Assembly: GCA_030524125.1 (NCBI GenBank)
Contig: JAUNHB010000021.1
Location: 1 to 37,286 of the forward strand
Source of the DNA: Eubacteriales bacterium
GTDB taxonomy: Bacteria > Bacillota > Clostridia > Lachnospirales > Lachnospiraceae
Direction of reading: 5' to 3'
DNA: 37,286 nt
Position numbers and translations under genes: made by a program. Shown here piece after piece: positions 22,983 through 31,635 of this stretch. The notes beneath the pieces are model-generated. The model saw nothing but the letters and a program-made list of their open reading frames with translations. It did no database searches and had not been told where the DNA came from. Each line of letters begins with the position of its first letter. The first letter of the stretch is position 1.

Positions 22983-25115
22983 TTGAAGGTATATAGCGGA
23001 ATCTACACGCCGGAGTTCCCGTTGTCGATCCGGCCCATGGGAGAGATCGCCGGCTTTCCGGTGCGTCCGGGCATGTTTGAGATGGTGGGCGCGACGGCGC
23101 TTCCTGTGGGGGTGAATTTTTCCATCCACACCCGCTACGGAACCGGCTGTGAGCTCCTGCTGTTCCGGAAGGGAGAGACGGAGCCCTATGCGGTGCTGCC
23201 GTTTCCGGAGGAGTACAAGATCGGGGACGTCTATTCCATGATCGTGTTCGGGCTGAACATCGAGACTTTCGAGTACGCCTACCGGATCGACGGGCCGTCA
23301 TGTCCGGAGCAGGGGCTTCTTTTTGATAAAAACAATATTCTGCTGGACCCGTACGCCAAGGCGGTGGCCGGGAAACGCGCATGGGGAGACCGGAAGGAGG
23401 GGAGCTACCGGGCCCGCGTGACCAACGACATTTTCGACTGGGGAGATATGCCGCAGTCCACGAGAAATATGTGCGATCTGGTCATCTACGAGCTTCATGT
23501 GAGAGGCTTTACGAAGCACGGCTCCTCGGGCGTGAAGCATCCGGGGACCTTCAAGGGACTCGAGGAGAAGATCCCGTATCTGAAGGAGCTGGGCGTCAAC
23601 GCGGTGGAGCTCATGCCGGTATTTGCCTTCGACGAGGCCATCAACGCCAGGGAGGTGGACGGCAGGAAACTTCTGGAATACTGGGGCTACAACACGGTGG
23701 CGTTTTTCGCGCCCAACGCGGCCTACGCCTCCTCGGAGGAGTACAACCGGGAGGGGACGGAGCTCAAGGAGCTGATCAAGGCGCTCCACGACAACGGCAT
23801 CGAGGTGATCTTTGACGTGGTGTTCAACCACACGGCCGAGGGAAACGAGAAGGGCCCGGTCTTCAGCTTCAAAGGCTTCGACAACAATATTTACTATATG
23901 CTGACGCCAGACGGCAACTACTATAACTTCAGCGGCTGCGGCAACACGCTCAACTGCAACAACCCTATCGTCCAGCAGATGATCCTGGAATGTCTGCGCT
24001 ACTGGACCGTCACCTACCGGGTGGACGGCTTCCGCTTCGATCTGGCCAGCATCCTCGGACGGAACGAGGACGGATCGCCCATGGATAAGCCGCCGCTTCT
24101 GCGCAATCTGGCGTTCGACCCGCTCTTAAGCCGCGTCAAGCTCATCGCCGAGGCGTGGGACGCGGGCGGTCTCTACCAGGTGGGAAATTTCCCGGGAAGC
24201 AAGAGGTGGGCCGAGTGGAACGGACGGTACCGGGATGTGCTGCGGGGCTATCTGAAGGGCGACCGGTGGGAGTCGTGGAACGCGGCGTGGAGCATCTGCG
24301 GCTCCGGCGACCTGTACGGCGGCTTTTACGACGACGGAAACGACAACTATGCGGGCTACAATTCCTGCGTGAATTTCCTGACCTGCCACGACGGCTTCAC
24401 GCTGTACGACCTGTACGCCTACAACGTCAAGCACAACGAGGCCAACGGCTGGAACAATACGGACGGGCACGACGACAACCGGAGCTGGAACTGCGGACAG
24501 GAGGGAGAGACGGACGATCCGGAGGTGCTGGCCTTACGGTTCCGCATGATCCGGAACGCCTGCGCCCTGCTCCTGTGCAGCCATGGGACGCCCATGTTCC
24601 TGGCCGGGGACGAGTTCGGCAACACCCAGTACGGAAACAACAACTGCTACTGCCAGGACAGCGAGATCTCGTGGCTGGACTGGGGGCTGCTGGAGAAGAA
24701 CCGGGAACTCTTTGAATTTTTTAAGTTTATGATCGCGTACCGGAAGGAGCACAGAGTCATCCGCGAAAAGCTTCCCAACGCGCTGTGCGGGATGGAGCCG
24801 CTCCACACGCACGATCTGAACGCAGAGCGCGTCAATCTCCCGAGGGACACGATGACGTTTTCCGTCAGCTTCGCGGGCTATGACAAGGAGAAGGAGCGGG
24901 ACGATCTGGTCTTCGTCTCCATAAACACCCACTGGGAGGAGGCGCGTATCACGCTTCCGAAGGTGCAGGGAAGAGTCATGTGGTACCTGAATGTGTTTAC
25001 CTACGGGGACGGCGACGGAAACTATTTTTATCCGGAGGGCAGGGAACCTCTGATCCACGGCGACTTTGTACTTCCGCCGAGGACGGTGGCGGTCTTCACC
25101 GGACGGGCAAAATAA
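22983..25115 (+). CDS. glgX: GH13 glycogen debranching enzyme / isoamylase-type alpha-1,6-glucosidase
   Basis: Predicted cytoplasmic enzyme that hydrolyses alpha-1,6 branch points in glycogen or limit dextrins. The 710-residue product has an N-terminal CBM48-like domain (to about 130) and a GH13 barrel with DVVFNHTAEG, GFRFDLA (nucleophile Asp), LIAEAWD (acid/base Glu) and FLTCHDGFTLYDL (stabilising Asp), then a C-terminal beta domain. The start is TTG 22983 (MKVYSGIY), because AAGGAGG at 22968-22974 is well spaced and the ATG at 22978 runs into a stop at once. It has its own promoter and terminator, and precedes the maltodextrin uptake operon. A type I pullulanase is the alternative reading. 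Confidence 0.92.
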   Translation: MKVYSGIYTPEFPLSIRPMGEIAGFPVRPGMFEMVGATALPVGVNFSIHTRYGTGCELLLFRKGETEPYAVLPFPEEYKIGDVYSMIVFGLNIETFEYAYRIDGPSCPEQGLLFDKNNILLDPYAKAVAGKRAWGDRKEGSYRARVTNDIFDWGDMPQSTRNMCDLVIYELHVRGFTKHGSSGVKHPGTFKGLEEKIPYLKELGVNAVELMPVFAFDEAINAREVDGRKLLEYWGYNTVAFFAPNAAYASSEEYNREGTELKELIKALHDNGIEVIFDVVFNHTAEGNEKGPVFSFKGFDNNIYYMLTPDGNYYNFSGCGNTLNCNNPIVQQMILECLRYWTVTYRVDGFRFDLASILGRNEDGSPMDKPPLLRNLAFDPLLSRVKLIAEAWDAGGLYQVGNFPGSKRWAEWNGRYRDVLRGYLKGDRWESWNAAWSICGSGDLYGGFYDDGNDNYAGYNSCVNFLTCHDGFTLYDLYAYNVKHNEANGWNNTDGHDDNRSWNCGQEGETDDPEVLALRFRMIRNACALLLCSHGTPMFLAGDEFGNTQYGNNNCYCQDSEISWLDWGLLEKNRELFEFFKFMIAYRKEHRVIREKLPNALCGMEPLHTHDLNAERVNLPRDTMTFSVSFAGYDKEKERDDLVFVSINTHWEEARITLPKVQGRVMWYLNVFTYGDGDGNYFYPEGREPLIHGDFVLPPRTVAVFTGRAK

Positions 25116-25122
25116 AGAAGGA

Positions 25123-25161
25123 ACAGCTGGACAGATTGCATAAAAATGTCCGGCTGTTTTT
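25123..25161 (+). terminator. Terminator after glgX
   Basis: ACAGCTGGACA (25123-25133) pairs with TGTCCGGCTGT (25147-25157), 11 bp with one U-G pair and a 13-nt loop, followed by TTTTT. Confidence 0.85.
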
Positions 25162-25190
25162 ATGTTTTTCCACGAAAATGTAAAAATGAG

Positions 25191-25265
25191 TTGCTTTTTT
25201 CGGTGGTCAGTGGTAGGATGAAAGAAACCGGAAACGTTACCGATAACGATTCCGTAAACGTTCTG
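25191..25265 (+). promoter_or_regulatory. Maltodextrin operon promoter with LacI-type operators
   Basis: TTGCTT (25191-25196), a 17-nt spacer and TAGGAT (25214-25219) form the promoter. Just downstream lie CGGAAACGTTACCG (25229-25242) and the overlapping CGTTACCGATAACG (25235-25248), both near-perfect palindromes centred on CG, as used by LacI-family repressors. A second AAACGTT core lies at 25256-25262, 24 bp from the first. Binding there would block the start of transcription. The LacI-family gene at 29982 is the likely regulator; CcpA is an alternative. Confidence 0.75.
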
Positions 25266-25296
25266 AAAAGGACCAAACAGAAAAGGAGAGGATTAT

Positions 25297-26682
25297 ATGA
25301 AGAAGAGACAGTTACTGGCACTTGGTCTGGCGGCCTCTATGGTAGTCGGCATGGTAGCGGGCTGCGGAAGCAGCACCGACACGGCGGCGGACGATACGGC
25401 GTCCACAGAAGCGGCGGACGCAGGCGACGCAGCGGACACGTCTTCGGGGGCTTCGGGGACCGGAAAGGTGTATTATCTGAATTTCAAGCCGGAGCAGGCG
25501 GAGGACTGGCAGGAGCTGGCGGCGGCCTACACGGCGGAGACCGGCGTGGAGGTGACCGTGGAGACGGCGGCTTCCGGAACGTACGAGTCCACGCTGAAGT
25601 CCGAGATGGCAAAGAGCGACGCGCCGACCCTGTTTCAGGTGAACGGCCCGGTAGGTCTGGCCAACTGGAAGGATTACTGCCTGGATCTGGCGGACACGGA
25701 TGTGTATGGCTACCTGTCCAGCGACGATTTCGCGCTGAAAGAGGGAGATACCGTATATGGCATCGCGTACGTGATCGAGACCTACGGCATCATCTACAAC
25801 AAGGCGCTTCTGGCGGACTACTGTGCGCTTGACAACGCGGTGATCGCGTCCGCGGACGAGATCAAGAGCTTTGACACGCTCAAGGCGGTAGCCGACGACA
25901 TCCAGGCCCGCAAGGACGAGCTGGGCGTGGAAGGAGCCTTTACCTCCGCAGGCATGGACAGCTCCTCCGACTGGAGATTCAAGACGCATCTGGCGAACAT
26001 GCCGATCTACTATGAGTACAAGGAGGATGGCATCAGCTCCACCGACGCCATCAAGGGAACCTATCTCGACAACTACAAGCAGATCTGGGATCTGTATCTG
26101 ACCGATTCCACCTGCGATCCGGCCATGATCTCCGCAAAGACCGGTACGGATGCATCCACCGAGTTCGCCATGGGCGAGGCCGTGTTCTATCAGAACGGAA
26201 CGTGGGCATATTCGGACATCACAGGATACGAGGTCGCGGACGAGGATCTGGGCATGCTTCCGATCTACATCGGCGTGGACGGCGAGGAAAACCAGGGACT
26301 TTGCACCGGGTCTGAGAACTACTGGTGCGTCAACAGCAAGGCGTCCGAGGAGAACATTCAGGCGACGCTTGATTTCCTCGCATGGGTCGTATCCAGCGAG
26401 ACCGGCATCGAAGGACTTTCCACCAACATGGGATTTGTGACTCCGTTTACGACCTTTGACAGCGTGGAGACCACCAACCCGCTTCTCGCGGCTGCCAACG
26501 AGTATCTGACCAACGGAACCACCTCCGTGACATGGAACTTCACGACCATGCCCTCCGAGGAGTGGAAGAACGGCGTCGGAAGCGCGCTTCTTGAGTACGC
26601 GCAGGGAACCGGAGAGTGGGACGGCGTCGTGACTGCGTTCGTGGACGGCTGGGCCACCGAGTATCAGGCGGCAAATCAGTAA
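25297..26682 (+). CDS. Maltodextrin-type solute-binding lipoprotein
   Basis: Extracellular binding protein of an ABC importer, 461 residues. It has a lipoprotein signal with lipobox VAGC, a Ser/Thr/Ala/Asp-rich linker, then a family 1 solute-binding fold (KVYYLNFKPEQAEDWQELAA, APTLFQVNGPVGLANW, AVFYQNGTWAYSDI). Neighbouring malF/malG-like permeases, a 4-alpha-glucanotransferase and a debranching enzyme suggest malto-oligosaccharides as substrate; the sequence alone does not prove it. ATG 25297 follows AAAAGGAGAGG. A hairpin after the gene may let it be made in excess of the permeases. Confidence 0.92.
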   Translation: MKKRQLLALGLAASMVVGMVAGCGSSTDTAADDTASTEAADAGDAADTSSGASGTGKVYYLNFKPEQAEDWQELAAAYTAETGVEVTVETAASGTYESTLKSEMAKSDAPTLFQVNGPVGLANWKDYCLDLADTDVYGYLSSDDFALKEGDTVYGIAYVIETYGIIYNKALLADYCALDNAVIASADEIKSFDTLKAVADDIQARKDELGVEGAFTSAGMDSSSDWRFKTHLANMPIYYEYKEDGISSTDAIKGTYLDNYKQIWDLYLTDSTCDPAMISAKTGTDASTEFAMGEAVFYQNGTWAYSDITGYEVADEDLGMLPIYIGVDGEENQGLCTGSENYWCVNSKASEENIQATLDFLAWVVSSETGIEGLSTNMGFVTPFTTFDSVETTNPLLAAANEYLTNGTTSVTWNFTTMPSEEWKNGVGSALLEYAQGTGEWDGVVTAFVDGWATEYQAANQ

Positions 26683-26710
26683 AGACAGCGCAGACGATCT
26701 GTAAGCGTAA

Positions 26711-26739
26711 GGGGTGGGCATCTCTGCCCGCCCCATTTT
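26711..26739 (+). terminator. Intercistronic hairpin (partial terminator) after the binding-protein gene
   Basis: GGGGTGGGCA (26711-26720) pairs with TGCCCGCCCC (26725-26734), 10 bp with one U-G pair and a TCTC loop, then ATTTTTG. It looks like a leaky terminator or stabilising stem-loop, as often found after the first gene of sugar ABC operons. Confidence 0.75.
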
Positions 26740-26775
26740 TGTAGCACAGGTCCTTTTCAGAAAGAGGGAAGTTCT

Positions 26776-27618
26776 ATGGAGAAAGCCATCAAACGATATT
26801 TTCCGATCTTTGCGCTGCCCACGATGGCGGCCTTCCTGATCGGCTTTATCCTGCCCTTTGCGCTGGGCATCTATCTGTCGTTCTGTGAATTTACGACAGT
26901 GACCGACGCAAAGTTTGTGGGAATGAAAAATTATGCGAGGATACTGGGGGACGATACGTTTCTCCACTCGCTCTGGTTTACGGCCCTGTTCACGGTCGTC
27001 ACGGTCGTGGTGATCAACCTTCTGGCGTTCACGATCGCCATGCTCCTGACGAAAGGCATCCGGGGGACCAACGTGTTCCGGACAGTGTTCTTCATGCCGA
27101 ACCTGATCGGCGGCATCGTGCTGGGCTACATCTGGCAGCTGATCTTAAACGGCATTCTGGCCTACTTCGGCAGGACGCTGACTTACAGCGGGACGTACGG
27201 CTTCTGGGGTCTGGTCATCCTGCTGAGCTGGCAGCAGGTGGGCTACATGATGATTATCTACATCGCGGGCATCCAGAACGTGCCCGGCGACCTGATCGAG
27301 GCGGCCAAGATCGACGGGGCCACTCCGGCGCAGATCCTGAAGAAGGTGACGATCCCCATGGTCATGCCGTCCATCACGATCTGCACGTTCCTGACGCTGA
27401 CAAACTCGTTCAAGCTGTTCGACCAGAACCTGGCACTGACGGCGGGCGAGCCGTCCAACAGCTCGGAGATGCTGGCGCTGAATATTTATAACACATTTTA
27501 CGGAAGAGTGGGCTGGGAAGGCGTCGGACAGGCGAAGGCCGTGATCTTCTTCATCCTGGTGGCGGCCATCGCTCTGGGCCAGAACTGGCTGACAAGACGT
27601 AAGGAGGTGCAGCAGTAA
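26776..27618 (+). CDS. ABC sugar permease, MalF/UgpA type
   Basis: Membrane permease of 280 residues with about six hydrophobic segments and the EAA loop EAAKIDGATPAQILKKVTIP. It pairs with the 27618 product to form the channel of the maltodextrin-type importer. ATG 26776 is preceded by AGAGGGAAG. The stop overlaps the next start (TAATG). Confidence 0.94.
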   Translation: MEKAIKRYFPIFALPTMAAFLIGFILPFALGIYLSFCEFTTVTDAKFVGMKNYARILGDDTFLHSLWFTALFTVVTVVVINLLAFTIAMLLTKGIRGTNVFRTVFFMPNLIGGIVLGYIWQLILNGILAYFGRTLTYSGTYGFWGLVILLSWQQVGYMMIIYIAGIQNVPGDLIEAAKIDGATPAQILKKVTIPMVMPSITICTFLTLTNSFKLFDQNLALTAGEPSNSSEMLALNIYNTFYGRVGWEGVGQAKAVIFFILVAAIALGQNWLTRRKEVQQ

Positions 27619-28457
27619 TGGGTGTGAGAAAAGCAAAGCACGGCGGGCTTTTGACCGCGATCTTCGCGGTGATCTCCGTCATCTACGTAAGCCCGATCCT
27701 GATCGTGCTCATGAACTCGTTCAAGAAGAAGGGCTACATCAGCAAATACCCGTTCCAGCTCCCCACGGAAAAGGCGTTCGTTGGGTTGGAGAACTACGTG
27801 GAGGGCATCCGGAAGATCGGATTTCTGGACGCGTTTAAAAACTCGCTGTTCATCACGGTCATGTCTGTGCTCATTATCATCTTGTGCACCTCCATGTGCG
27901 CATGGTATATTACTAGAGTAAAGAACAAGCTGACCAGCGGCATGTACTATCTGTGCCTTTTCTCCATGATCGTGCCGTTTCAGATGGTCATGTTCACACT
28001 GTCCAAGATCGCCGATATGCTGAAGCTGGGCAATCCGGTGGGGATCATCATCGTCTATCTGGGCTTCGGCGCGGGGCTTGCGGTGTTCATGTTCTGCGGG
28101 TTTGTCAAGTCGATCCCGCTGGAGATCGAGGAGGCGGCCATGATCGACGGCTGTACGCCCATCCAGACCTTTTTCCGGGTGGTGCTGCCGATCCTCCGCC
28201 CCACGTGCATCACGGTGGCGATCCTGCAGGCCATGTGGATCTGGAACGACTATCTGCTGCCGTATCTGGTGCTGGACATCAAGAAATATAAGACGATCCC
28301 CATCGCCATCCAGTATCTGAAGGGCGGCTACGGCTCCATCGACATGGGCGCCATGATGGCCATGCTGGTGCTGGCGATCGTGCCGATCGTGATCTTCTAT
28401 ATGGCGTGTCAGAAGTACATCATCGAGGGCGTCGTGGCGGGAGCGGTCAAGGGATAA
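27618..28457 (+). CDS. ABC sugar permease, MalG/UgpE type
   Basis: Membrane permease of 279 residues with six predicted segments and the EAA loop EEAAMIDGCTPIQTFFRVVLP. The ATG at 27618 overlaps the previous stop, and AAGGAGGTG lies just upstream, so translation is coupled. No ATPase gene is present in this operon either, consistent with a shared MsmK/MsmX-like ATPase encoded elsewhere. Confidence 0.94.
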   Translation: MGVRKAKHGGLLTAIFAVISVIYVSPILIVLMNSFKKKGYISKYPFQLPTEKAFVGLENYVEGIRKIGFLDAFKNSLFITVMSVLIIILCTSMCAWYITRVKNKLTSGMYYLCLFSMIVPFQMVMFTLSKIADMLKLGNPVGIIIVYLGFGAGLAVFMFCGFVKSIPLEIEEAAMIDGCTPIQTFFRVVLPILRPTCITVAILQAMWIWNDYLLPYLVLDIKKYKTIPIAIQYLKGGYGSIDMGAMMAMLVLAIVPIVIFYMACQKYIIEGVVAGAVKG

Positions 28458-28469
28458 AGGAGAGTGCGT

Positions 28470-29960
28470 ATGAGAGCGGGAGGAATTTTGTTACCGGTCA
28501 GCAGCCTGCCGTCCAAATACGGGATCGGCTGCTTTTCAAAAGAAGCATATGATTTTGTGGATTTTCTCGTGAAGGCGGGGCAGCGGTACTGGCAGATCCT
28601 CCCGCTGGGCCCCACCAGCTACGGGGATTCGCCCTACCAATCCTTCTCCACCTTCGCCGGGAATCCCTATTTCATCGATCTGGAGGAGCTGATCGGGGAG
28701 GGCGTGCTGACCGAGGCGGAGTGCGCGGCGTGCGATTTCGGGAAGGACGCCCGGTCCGTGGACTACGGGAAGCTCTACGAGGCCCGCTATCCGCTTCTGC
28801 GCAGAGCTTACGAGCGAAGCCATGTGGAGTCGAACGAAGAGTTTCACGCGTTTCAGGAGCGGGAGCGGTACTGGCTTCTGGACTACGCCGTGTTCATGGC
28901 CGTCAAGGACCGCTTCGGCGGCAGGCCGTGGAACGAGTGGGCCGAGGACATCCGCCTGCGCTGGGGCTATGCGATGGAATATTATCAGCGGGAGCTCTAT
29001 TTCGAGATCGAGTTTTATCAGTACCTGCAGTACCTGTTCTTCCGTCAGTGGAGACGGCTCAAGGAATACGCCAACAGCCGCGGCGTCCGGATCATCGGGG
29101 ATATCCCGATCTATGTGGCCTACGACAGCGCGGACGCATGGGCCGGGCCGGAGCTGTTCCAGCTGGACGGAGACGGACTTCCCGCGTCGGTGGCGGGATG
29201 TCCGCCGGACGGCTTTTCGGCGACGGGGCAGCTGTGGGGAAATCCGCTGTACCGGTGGGAGCGGCACCGGGAGACGGGCTTTGACTGGTGGGTGCGCCGG
29301 ATCGCCAAATGCTTCGAGCTGTACGACATGGTGCGCATCGATCATTTTCGCGGATTCGACGAATATTATTCCATTCCCTACGGGGAGGAGACGGCGCAGA
29401 ACGGCCACTGGGAGCGCGGGCCGGGGATCGAGCTCTTCCACACGCTGAAGCGGCGGTTGGGAGAGCGGCCCATCATCGCGGAGGATCTGGGCTATATGAC
29501 GTCCACGGTGCGCCGGCTCGTGGAGGAGAGCGGGTATCCGGGCATGAAAGTGCTGGAGTTCGCCTTCGATTCGCGGGATTCCAGCGACGCCGGGGATTAC
29601 CTGCCCCACAACTATGTGAGAAACTGCGTGGCCTACACGGGAACACACGACAACGAGACGATCCTCGGGTGGCTCGGCAGCATCCTGCCGGAGGAAAAGC
29701 AGCATGTGCGGGACTATCTGGGGCGGCCCGACGACTCCAACCGGGAGCTCGCCTTCCAGCTTGTGCGGCTGGCGGCGTCCAGCGTGGCCGACCTGTGCGT
29801 CATCCCGCTGCAGGATTATCTGGGACTGGACAACCGGGCGAGGATCAACCAGCCGTCCACGCTGGGAAAAAACTGGAAGTGGAGAGTGGACAAGACGGCG
29901 CTTCAGGAGAGGACGGCGGAGACAATCCTCGGACTGATGCGTCTGTACGGAAGAATCTGA
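28470..29960 (+). CDS. malQ: 4-alpha-glucanotransferase (amylomaltase, GH77)
   Basis: Transfers alpha-1,4-glucan segments between malto-oligosaccharides in the cytoplasm, freeing glucose. The 496-residue product has the GH77 signatures MRAGGILLPVSSLPSKYGIG, DSPYQSFSTFAGNPYFIDL, RIDHFRG (nucleophile Asp), IIAEDLG (acid/base Glu) and THDNET (third acid). ATG 28470 fits AAAGGAG at 28456-28462; a GTG two codons upstream is less well spaced. It follows the permeases by 12 nt and would process the imported dextrins together with the debranching enzyme. Confidence 0.96.
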   Translation: MRAGGILLPVSSLPSKYGIGCFSKEAYDFVDFLVKAGQRYWQILPLGPTSYGDSPYQSFSTFAGNPYFIDLEELIGEGVLTEAECAACDFGKDARSVDYGKLYEARYPLLRRAYERSHVESNEEFHAFQERERYWLLDYAVFMAVKDRFGGRPWNEWAEDIRLRWGYAMEYYQRELYFEIEFYQYLQYLFFRQWRRLKEYANSRGVRIIGDIPIYVAYDSADAWAGPELFQLDGDGLPASVAGCPPDGFSATGQLWGNPLYRWERHRETGFDWWVRRIAKCFELYDMVRIDHFRGFDEYYSIPYGEETAQNGHWERGPGIELFHTLKRRLGERPIIAEDLGYMTSTVRRLVEESGYPGMKVLEFAFDSRDSSDAGDYLPHNYVRNCVAYTGTHDNETILGWLGSILPEEKQHVRDYLGRPDDSNRELAFQLVRLAASSVADLCVIPLQDYLGLDNRARINQPSTLGKNWKWRVDKTALQERTAETILGLMRLYGRI

Positions 29961-29981
29961 CGACAGCAGAGAGGAAATGGC

Positions 29982-31010
29982 ATGGGCGCGATTACGATCA
30001 AGGATATTGCAAAAATGTGCGGGGTAGGGGTCAGCACCGTATCCCGGGCGATGAACAATCACCCGGATATCAATCCGGAGACGAAGCAGATGATCATGGA
30101 GGCGATCGCGCGCCGCGGCTACATTCCGAACAACAGCGCGCGCAACCTCAAGCGGAGCGAGTCCGACACGATCGCCGTGCTGGTGAAGGGCATCGACAAC
30201 CCGTTTTTTCAGGGGATGTTCAAGGTGTTCGAGCAGCAGGTGCAGAAGACGAAATACTCCTTCATCATCCACCGGGTGGAGGAGCGGGAGGACGAGATCG
30301 CCGTGGCGCAGGCGCTGGAGCTGGAGAAACGGCTGAAGGGGATCATATTTCTGGGCGGCTGCTTCGGGGACGCCGGAGAACGAATGCGCCGGATGGACAT
30401 TCCGTTCGTGCTGTGCACGGTGGGCGTGCCGGACGGCGTGGACAAAAGCATCTATTCCGCTATCTCCGTGGACGACTGTAAGGAGAGCTACCGGCTGGTC
30501 CGCTATCTGTGCAGCCTCGGGCATCGGAGGATCGCCATCATCTGCGGAAAGGACGATGACGAGAGCATCGGAAAACTCCGGTACGAGGGGTATGTGCAGG
30601 CGCTGGAGGAGCAGGGGATCGAGGTCCTGCCGGAGCTGGTGCGCTACATGAAGCCGGAGCTCCCGGAATACTCGCCGGAGAACGGATACGCGGTGGCGAA
30701 GGAAATGCTGGAGGAGGGACTGGACTTTACGGCGCTCTACGTGGTGTCCGACAACACGGCCTTCGGGGCGTGCAAGGCCATCCTGGAGGCCGGGAAGCGG
30801 ATCCCGGAGGACTACTCGGTGGCGGCCTTCGACGGCATGAAGATGTCGCGCTACTACCATCCGTCCCTGACCACCATGAGCCAGCCCTGCGAGGAGATGG
30901 CGGCTGAGTCCATCCGCCTCCTGATCGATCTGATCGAGGGACGCAAGAAAAACCAGCAGAAAATCTTTCCGGCGAAGCTCGTGGAGGGCGAGTCGGTAAG
31001 GCGTCTGTGA
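29982..31010 (+). CDS. LacI-family transcriptional regulator of the maltodextrin locus
   Basis: The 342-residue product has the N-terminal LacI helix-turn-helix (TIKDIAKMCGVGVSTVSRAMN) and hinge (YIPNNSARNLK), then a periplasmic-binding-protein-like effector domain (IAVLVKGIDNPFFQGMFKV, SVDDCKESYRLVRYLCSLGHRRIAII, VAAFDGMKMS). It is last in the operon, 21 nt after malQ. The LacI-type palindromes at 25229-25265 are its probable site, giving induction by a sugar and feedback on its own gene. Confidence 0.93.
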   Translation: MGAITIKDIAKMCGVGVSTVSRAMNNHPDINPETKQMIMEAIARRGYIPNNSARNLKRSESDTIAVLVKGIDNPFFQGMFKVFEQQVQKTKYSFIIHRVEEREDEIAVAQALELEKRLKGIIFLGGCFGDAGERMRRMDIPFVLCTVGVPDGVDKSIYSAISVDDCKESYRLVRYLCSLGHRRIAIICGKDDDESIGKLRYEGYVQALEEQGIEVLPELVRYMKPELPEYSPENGYAVAKEMLEEGLDFTALYVVSDNTAFGACKAILEAGKRIPEDYSVAAFDGMKMSRYYHPSLTTMSQPCEEMAAESIRLLIDLIEGRKKNQQKIFPAKLVEGESVRRL

Positions 31011-31011
31011 G

Positions 31012-31056
31012 AGCGATCGGATATGGGAAAAAAATCTTCCCATATCCGGTCGCTTC
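31012..31056 (+). terminator. Long hairpin after the LacI gene
   Basis: AGCGATCGGATATGGGAA (31012-31029) pairs with TTCCCATATCCGGTCGCT (31037-31054), 18 bp with one U-G pair and a 7-nt A-rich loop. The following T-tract is poor (TCTGC), so termination may be partial. It begins 2 nt after the stop codon. Confidence 0.65.
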
Positions 31057-31097
31057 TGCATATGGTAAGGGAAAGAGCAGAGAAGGAATCTTGCAAT

Positions 31098-31628
31098 ATG
31101 ATGGAAGGAAGCTTTCAGAATTATACCGGAGGAAGAAGAGCGTCCTATATCTCCGTCAGCGGAGTGATCACGGAGATCGCGTCCGCCATAGGGCTGGGGT
31201 ACGGAGGATGCACGCAGATGATGACGGTGGAGGACGAGGAGGGAGGACTCACCAATTTTCTCGTGCACGGCTGTACCTGCGTGGCGGATCAGGAGAAGCT
31301 CTACGAGGGAATGTCGGTGACCGTGTATTACCGGAGCGATCCGGTGGCGGCTCTCGTCTACCCGCCCCGCTTCGCCGCGGCGGCGATCGTGCCGCAGGCG
31401 GAAGGGCGCATGTCGGCGGTGGCCTACTTCAATCAGGTGCTCATGGCGTCCGACCAGTCGCTGAAGCTGAACCTGTCCCCGGCCACCGAGGTCGTCACCT
31501 GCAACAACCAGTTCTTCCCCGGCAATCCGGGCGGACACGTGCTTCTGGTGCTTTACAGTCAGGCGACCAGAAGCAATCCGCCCCAGACGACTCCGGATAA
31601 GATCGTCGTGCTGTGCAATGAGCGGTAG
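31098..31628 (+). CDS. Conserved uncharacterised protein, OB-like
   Basis: The 176-residue product has no signal peptide. Its first half (SYISVSGVITEIASAIGLGYGGCTQMMTVEDEEGGLTNF...) has the strand pattern of an OB-like barrel, with a conserved-looking YPPRFAAA segment. The second half ends TRSNPPQTTPDKIVVLC. I recall similar unnamed proteins in other Clostridia, but cannot assign a function. ATG 31098 is preceded by GAAGGAA; upstream in-frame codons lie in the hairpin. It converges with the metallohydrolase gene, with 7 nt between stops. Confidence 0.7.
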   Translation: MMEGSFQNYTGGRRASYISVSGVITEIASAIGLGYGGCTQMMTVEDEEGGLTNFLVHGCTCVADQEKLYEGMSVTVYYRSDPVAALVYPPRFAAAAIVPQAEGRMSAVAYFNQVLMASDQSLKLNLSPATEVVTCNNQFFPGNPGGHVLLVLYSQATRSNPPQTTPDKIVVLCNER

Positions 31629-31635
31629 GTAGGGA

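Noticed and set aside
28536-31538. About 1000-codon open frame opposite malQ and the LacI gene
   Set aside because: It is a GC-driven shadow: low-complexity Arg/His/Leu-rich content, no ribosome binding site and no domain, while the plus-strand genes are secure.
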